Below are positions 59,705 through 64,000 of a DNA stretch of 64,000 bases, one piece after another. Under the pieces are notes generated by a model, which did not search any database, was not told where the DNA came from, and saw only the letters and a program-made list of their open reading frames with translations. Position 1 is the stretch's first letter. Each line of letters opens with the position of its first letter. The stretch lies in the NCBI RefSeq assembly GCF_009664365.1, contig NZ_CP044310.1, positions 2,925,001-2,989,000 on the forward strand. The letters are read 5' to 3'. Source of the stretch: Paenibacillus xylanilyticus (lineage in GTDB: Bacteria > Bacillota > Bacilli > Paenibacillales > Paenibacillaceae). Position numbers and translations under genes: made by a program.

Positions 59705-60865
59705 ATGAATCAACCCTCGTATAACCATACGGATATCGCCATCCTGGGCATGGGGACTGCGCTGCCTGTTCATGAAGTTGCCCAGTCCGATATTGCTGAA
59801 CTCATTGCCTCATCGCTTGAGGATCAACAGGATTTGGCCCGGTTTGCCAAAAGAGTGTTCAGGTCCTGCGGCGTAGAAACACGCTATACGGTTGAACCCA
59901 GTTATCTGGGGACACTTGAGGACTGTCGTTACATTCCTTCGGGGGACCATTCTCAGATTCCGTCCACGCAGGAACGAATGGATACATATAAACGGGAGGC
60001 TCTCCCGCTTGGGATGGAGGCTGCCCAGAGGGCATTGAAGGATGCGGGCATGTCTCCTGAACAGATTACACATATCATAACGGTCAGCTGCACGGGACAA
60101 TATCTGCCTGGTCTGGATGTCATGCTTATTCGTGATTTGGGATTATCTCCCCGCGTAAACCGGTTACCGCTTATTTTTCAGGGCTGTGCAGCGGGATTAA
60201 AAGCCATACAGATGGCTCGGGATGTCGTCCAGGGAACGCCTGATGCCCAAGTGCTGGTCGTGTGCGTTGAACTCTGTACCCTGCATTTTCAACCGGTTAA
60301 GGAGAGAGGGGCGCTGTTTGCAGCCTCATTCTTCGGGGACGGGGCTTCTGCCTGTATCGTTGGAGCACCGGCATCCGAGCAGCGGCATTATCTCGCGCTT
60401 GGAACCGGATATTCAGTTCTGCTTCCTGATTCAACCGAGGATATGACATGGGAGGTAGGCAATCAAGGTTACGATCTGTACTTATCACCTCGCATCCCCA
60501 AACTGCTGGGTACGCACTTGGAGAACGAGCTCTATCAATTGCTCGGAAGCGACAGTTTACCCGAACTATGGGCCATTCATCCAGGCGGCCGGGGGATCGT
60601 TGACTCTGTCCAGGAAGTCATGAATTTAAGAGCAGAACAGACGATGTACAGCAGGGAAATTCTTAGAACCGTAGGTAACCTATCATCCAATACCATTTTA
60701 TTTGTACTTCATGCCATGCGGGAGGATATGAAAGCCCGTAATGAATCTGTAACGGAGGGTGTGGCGATGGCTTTTGGACCTGGGCTGATCGCGGAGCTCA
60801 TGAAATTTACGTACGTTCCGTCCTATACGCCTGCGCTGAAGGAGAAGGATCATGTCCTTCTTTAG
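59705..60865 (+). CDS. type III polyketide synthase (chalcone/alkylresorcinol synthase-like)
   Basis: 386 residues from ATG 59705, behind AGGAGGT. Thiolase-fold homodimeric enzyme extending an acyl-CoA starter with malonyl-CoA. Complete triad: Cys161 (FQGCAAGLKAI), His292 (AIHPGGRGIVDSVQ) and Asn325 (GNLSSNT). Lacks the pantetheine carrier, as expected. It opens a three-gene operon with a methyltransferase (14-bp overlap) and an FAD oxidoreductase, the same order as srsA-srsB-srsC for phenolic lipids in Streptomyces griseus. Probable product: alkylresorcinol or alkylpyrone. BpsA-type enzymes of Bacillus are relatives. Confidence 0.93.
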   Translation: MNQPSYNHTDIAILGMGTALPVHEVAQSDIAELIASSLEDQQDLARFAKRVFRSCGVETRYTVEPSYLGTLEDCRYIPSGDHSQIPSTQERMDTYKREALPLGMEAAQRALKDAGMSPEQITHIITVSCTGQYLPGLDVMLIRDLGLSPRVNRLPLIFQGCAAGLKAIQMARDVVQGTPDAQVLVVCVELCTLHFQPVKERGALFAASFFGDGASACIVGAPASEQRHYLALGTGYSVLLPDSTEDMTWEVGNQGYDLYLSPRIPKLLGTHLENELYQLLGSDSLPELWAIHPGGRGIVDSVQEVMNLRAEQTMYSREILRTVGNLSSNTILFVLHAMREDMKARNESVTEGVAMAFGPGLIAELMKFTYVPSYTPALKEKDHVLL

Positions 60866-61574
60866 AAACTTGTCGATCCGGGCGAAGGAAGATGAATTGA
60901 TGGATGATTTCTCCATGGGCGGGGAAGAATTGCGTGAAGCACTGCAGCACTTACGTCGTCTCAATAAAATATTTGCCGCTCCTGGTCCTACTCTTGATGG
61001 TGTGGAGAAATTATGGATATCTGTCGGTAGACCTCTTAAGCTGAGCATTATGGATGTAGGAGCAGGCTCAGGAGACGTGAATCAGAAGCTGCTTCAGTGG
61101 GCGAAGCAGAAGGGGATTGACCTCACGATTACATTGGTCGATCTGACCGAGGAAGCTTGCGAAGAGGCAAGACTGCTCTTTCAAAATGAACCAAGGGTCA
61201 AAGTACAGCGTGCCGATGTCATGAAACTGTCGGATGCATCGGCAGATATCGTTACAGGATCGCAGTTTGTACATCATTTTGACGGACAGCTGCTGCTGGA
61301 TATCGTTTCACATATGCTGCGTGTCTCCAGATATGGTGTTGTGATTAACGATATCCACCGCCACCCGGTATCTTATACTGCGGTCTGGCTGACAACCCGG
61401 ATGATCTCGCGTAATCGTTATATCCGGCATGACGGTCCGCTGTCTGTTGCCAAGGGCTTCACGGCAAAGGATTGGCAGGAGTTAAAACAGCAATTGAACC
61501 ATGACACCATGACCTATGAATGGAAGCCGCTGTTTCGCTACTCTGTCGTGATACCGAATCATCAGGCAGGTTAA
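60852..61574 (+). CDS. SAM-dependent methyltransferase (class I)
   Basis: 240 residues, start inside the PKS gene after AAGGAGAAGG. SAM motif I IMDVGAGSGDVNQKLLQWAK, acidic residue at the end of strand 2 (VDLTEEACEEA), motif II ADIVTGSQFVHHF. Class I O- or C-methyltransferase; with a type III PKS upstream it probably methylates the phenolic product. N-terminal RNLSIRAKEDELMDDFSMGGEELREALQHLRRLNKIF resembles the family fused to or near PKS enzymes in bacteria. No membrane segment. Confidence 0.9.
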   Translation: MSFFRNLSIRAKEDELMDDFSMGGEELREALQHLRRLNKIFAAPGPTLDGVEKLWISVGRPLKLSIMDVGAGSGDVNQKLLQWAKQKGIDLTITLVDLTEEACEEARLLFQNEPRVKVQRADVMKLSDASADIVTGSQFVHHFDGQLLLDIVSHMLRVSRYGVVINDIHRHPVSYTAVWLTTRMISRNRYIRHDGPLSVAKGFTAKDWQELKQQLNHDTMTYEWKPLFRYSVVIPNHQAG

Positions 61575-61634
61575 TGAAAGTGGCGTGTATCGTCACGGCT
61601 GCTCAAAATTCAATGTAAAGGCAGGTGATACTAG

Positions 61635-62780
61635 GTGTCCGAATCAATAGATGTCATAGTTATCGGTGCTGGAATCGCTGGCAGTTCGTGCGCCCTGCAG
61701 CTGGTCAGACAGGGTCATCGTACGCTTCTGTTGGATCGACAGTCATTTCCCAGACACAAAACCTGCGGCGAATTCATGTCACCGGAGACCAAAGAAATGC
61801 TGGAGTATCTAAATATTCAGCTTCAGGAAGTGAAGCCCAGCACGATGGATCATGCACAGATCATTATGCCTCAGGGTGGTCAGATTGAAGCCCCCTTGCC
61901 AGGACCCGCTTATGGTATCAGTCGACATGAACTGGATCGCCTTCTCCACAAGCAAGCTAAAGCTGCGGGGGTGGAGATAATAACAAAAGCGACCATCGTT
62001 GGTATTCAGCTGCTTGAAGATGAATGTTACGAGGTGCAGGTCAAACAAGGGAATGAACGGTTAAGCTATAGAACGAAGGCTGTCATCGGAGCGTATGGAA
62101 CGAAAAAGCCGCGAGGAATGACGTCTCCGCCTGAAACTCGGGATGATACTGTATACGTTGGGCTAAAGTCTCATTACAGTGGACTTGATATGCCTGCTAG
62201 AGTTGAACTTTATTTCTGTGAGGGAGGATACGTCGGCATTTCACCGATCGAGAATGGCTATGCGAATGTTGCAGCCTTATTAACGCTGGATACGGTGCAG
62301 GGAAGCGGCAAGTCTGTAACCGATATCCTGCAGGCCGCCTCGGAAACGAATGGAAGGCTCGCAGCAAGACTGGCAGCTGGAAAGCCTGTTCAGGGAACTC
62401 AGGTTTCCATCGCTCCACTTCACTTGTCGAACATGCCTGAGCCTTGGTCTCAGTTCCCGCAGATTGGAGATGCGATGCTGATGATTCCTCCCCTGTGCGG
62501 TGATGGCATGTCCATTGCGCTGCGATCTTCCATCCTGTGTGCAGAGTGGACCCACCGTTACTTGCAAAAGGACATCGGATTTGCGGAGTGGAAGGAAGGA
62601 TACACAAAAGACGCGAGTGAGGAATTTACAGAGCTGCTTCGGCGTGCACGCAGAATTCAGAAGCTGGCTTTTGCCAAAACTAATAAATATTATCCCGCGC
62701 TCGCACGCGTTTTTCCTGGTTTGGCAGCATATCTGATCAAGGCTACAAGGTTATCAGAAATGAATGCAGCTCGCGGATAA
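61635..62780 (+). CDS. FAD-dependent monooxygenase/oxidoreductase (geranylgeranyl-reductase-like)
   Basis: 381 residues, GTG start after GGCAGGTGAT. FAD-binding N-terminus DVIVIGAGIAGSSCALQLVRQGHRTLLLDR, FPRHKTCGEF, and the second FAD motif QIGDAMLMIPPLCGDGMSIALRSS. Group of flavoproteins that includes aromatic hydroxylases and reductases of isoprenoid chains. As third gene after PKS and methyltransferase it fits SrsC, which hydroxylates the phenolic lipid to a quinol/quinone. Substrate not proven. Confidence 0.9.
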   Translation: MSESIDVIVIGAGIAGSSCALQLVRQGHRTLLLDRQSFPRHKTCGEFMSPETKEMLEYLNIQLQEVKPSTMDHAQIIMPQGGQIEAPLPGPAYGISRHELDRLLHKQAKAAGVEIITKATIVGIQLLEDECYEVQVKQGNERLSYRTKAVIGAYGTKKPRGMTSPPETRDDTVYVGLKSHYSGLDMPARVELYFCEGGYVGISPIENGYANVAALLTLDTVQGSGKSVTDILQAASETNGRLAARLAAGKPVQGTQVSIAPLHLSNMPEPWSQFPQIGDAMLMIPPLCGDGMSIALRSSILCAEWTHRYLQKDIGFAEWKEGYTKDASEEFTELLRRARRIQKLAFAKTNKYYPALARVFPGLAAYLIKATRLSEMNAARG

Positions 62781-62812
62781 TGTGGGAAAACGAGCATATT
62801 GGTAGATCTGTA

Positions 62813-62840
62813 AGAGGCGGCGTATGTCGACCTCTTTTTT
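62813..62840 (+). terminator. weak terminator of the PKS operon
   Basis: AGAGG / CCTCT with a mismatched upper part, followed by seven T. Confidence 0.55.
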
Positions 62841-62870
62841 TATTGTTTTTGATGAATTTGAAGCAGACCA

Positions 62871-62899
62871 TTTTGAAAACAGAGAAGTACTCGTATAAT
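62871..62899 (+). promoter_or_regulatory. candidate promoter of the aminotransferase gene
   Basis: TTTTGA, 17 bp, TATAAT. Confidence 0.45.
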
Positions 62900-62960
62900 A
62901 GAAAAGAATGTAGAAGTAGTATTGAGCGTCAGATTTGAAGCAGGGAGGCATTATATTAAG

Positions 62961-64000
62961 ATGAACTATTCATTTTCTAACCGGATTGCTGCGCTGCAGC
63001 CATCCATTATTCGAGAGATCCTGAAGGCATCCTCGGGTCAGAACGTTATTCCATTCTCTGCGGGTAATCCCGCTCCGGAGACGTTTCCCATTGAAGCCAT
63101 TCGGACATTCACACAGTCCATTCTGGAGCAGGATCCGGTAACGGCTCTGCAATACGGGATAACCGAAGGTTACGGCCCGCTGCGCGATACATTGACCCAT
63201 CACCTGAAGACGAACTATAACACGGGCACAGCATCGGACGAGCTATTTATTGTCTCGGGTGCACAGCAAGGCATTGAGCTTGCCTGCAAAGTATTCTGCA
63301 ACGAGGGAGACACGATCATCTGTGAAAGCCCAAGCTTCATAGGATCGTTGAACTCCTTCCGGGCTTCAGGTGCGAGACTGGTTGGTGTTCCAATGGAAAG
63401 TGACGGTATGGATATCGGCAAGCTGGAACAGGCACTGCAGACAGAGCAGAATGTGAAATTGATCTACCTGATTCCGAGTTTCCAAAATCCCACGGGAATA
63501 ACGACAAGTCTGGAGAAACGCAAAGCCATTTATGCTCTTGCCAAACAGTATGGTGTAATGATTCTGGAAGATAATCCATACGGTGAGCTTCGGTTCAGTG
63601 GCGAAGATGTGCCTACGATCAAATCCATGGACGAAGAGGGACTAGTGATCTATGTGTGCTCCTTCTCCAAAATCCTGTCTGCTGGCTTGCGTGTTGGTTA
63701 TGTGCTGGCACCAAACGAAGTCGTGCAGAAAATGGTGGTTGCCAAACAGGGAGAAGACGTACATACGGCGATGCTTCCTCAGATCTTGGCCTACAAGTTC
63801 ATGGCAGAATACCAGTATGCAGAACATATCAGCAGTATTCGCGAAATATATCGCAGAAAATCTGCCTTAATGATGGACAAACTCAAGGAACACATGGGGA
63901 ATTCAATAACATTTACCCAACCGGATGGTGGCCTCTTCCTCTGGTGTGATCTGCCGGCTCATATTCCGATGCTGGATTATGCCAAGGCAGCTGCAGCCAG
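62961..64000 (+). CDS. PLP-dependent aminotransferase (2-aminoadipate aminotransferase-like), cut by right edge
   Basis: 346 codons visible; open at the edge. ATG 62961, GGGAGG 12 bp upstream. Fold type I aminotransferase of the LysN/MocR-C-terminal kind: IPFSAGNPAPETFP, YGITEGYGPLRDTL, VSGAQQGIELACKVF, IPSFQNPTGITTS, ILEDNPYGELRF, and PLP lysine in CSFSKILSAGLRVGYV. There is no N-terminal GntR domain, so it is the free enzyme. Typical substrates are aromatic, branched or 2-aminoadipate-type amino acids with 2-oxoglutarate. About 45-55 residues are expected beyond the window. Confidence 0.9.
   Translation, partial: MNYSFSNRIAALQPSIIREILKASSGQNVIPFSAGNPAPETFPIEAIRTFTQSILEQDPVTALQYGITEGYGPLRDTLTHHLKTNYNTGTASDELFIVSGAQQGIELACKVFCNEGDTIICESPSFIGSLNSFRASGARLVGVPMESDGMDIGKLEQALQTEQNVKLIYLIPSFQNPTGITTSLEKRKAIYALAKQYGVMILEDNPYGELRFSGEDVPTIKSMDEEGLVIYVCSFSKILSAGLRVGYVLAPNEVVQKMVVAKQGEDVHTAMLPQILAYKFMAEYQYAEHISSIREIYRRKSALMMDKLKEHMGNSITFTQPDGGLFLWCDLPAHIPMLDYAKAAAA

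Noticed and set aside
1-64000. tRNA or rRNA genes
   Set aside because: No cloverleaf-like or rRNA-like stretch was recognised; I could not run a covariance search.

Overview
The window looks like a chromosomal segment of a Paenibacillus-type endospore-forming Bacillota bacterium. Pointers are strong AGGAGG-type ribosome binding sites with many TTG/GTG starts, many rho-independent terminators, CcpA (cre) catabolite operators, a guanidine-I riboswitch in front of paired SMR genes, a very large multidomain subtilase, and several carbohydrate ABC transporters encoded without their own ATPase. Genus assignment is inference from gene content; no rRNA or marker gene is present.

Layout. 1-9.9 kb: end of a GH29 alpha-L-fucosidase, a 1738-residue secreted S8 protease, then an oxidoreductase / AraC regulator / oxidoreductase set (Gfo/Idh/MocA). 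10-18.1 kb: one tightly packed operon of GntR regulator, M20 amidohydrolase, peptide-type ABC binding protein and two permeases, S9 peptidase and an unknown protein; no ABC ATPase is present. 18.2-20.8 kb: small unknown protein, Asp-box propeller and GT2 glycosyltransferase, with sigma-K-like promoters, so perhaps spore-surface genes. 21.6-25.8 kb: malic enzyme plus malate-type carrier, followed by an IS3-family element that landed exactly in the 3-nt loop of the carrier's terminator. 25.9-33.4 kb: membrane protein with DUF3592-like modules, dapA-like gene divergent from a LysR gene, secreted BNR_4-type propeller, FAD oxidoreductase and a coiled-coil protein. 33.5-45.2 kb: efflux and regulation, with a DHA2 MFS pump divergent from a TetR regulator, NAD(P)-binding protein, UDG-like protein, two-component system, repressible ABC exporter operon, MarR plus aldolase-like lyase, pentapeptide repeat protein, and the guanidine riboswitch with two SMR genes. 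45.3-58.3 kb: DEAD helicase, an HTH regulator with a large beta-rich C-terminus, a CcpA-controlled sugar ABC operon with GH2 glycosidase (one permease is frameshifted and a second GH2 gene is reduced to a 30-codon stub), a dehydratase-like gene, a tiny transcription unit, and an AraC-controlled second sugar ABC transporter. 58.6-64 kb: murB, a type III polyketide synthase / methyltransferase / flavoprotein operon resembling phenolic-lipid (srsABC) operons, and an aminotransferase cut by the right edge.

The main theme is scavenging of plant or microbial glycans and peptides under carbon catabolite control, alongside drug and guanidine efflux. The most unusual signals are the IS insertion into a terminator loop, the MarR gene with a probable AUC start and a duplicated operator 33 bp apart, the small hydrophobic-peptide transcript whose start codon can be paired off, the paired GTATAC operators, and the type III PKS operon.
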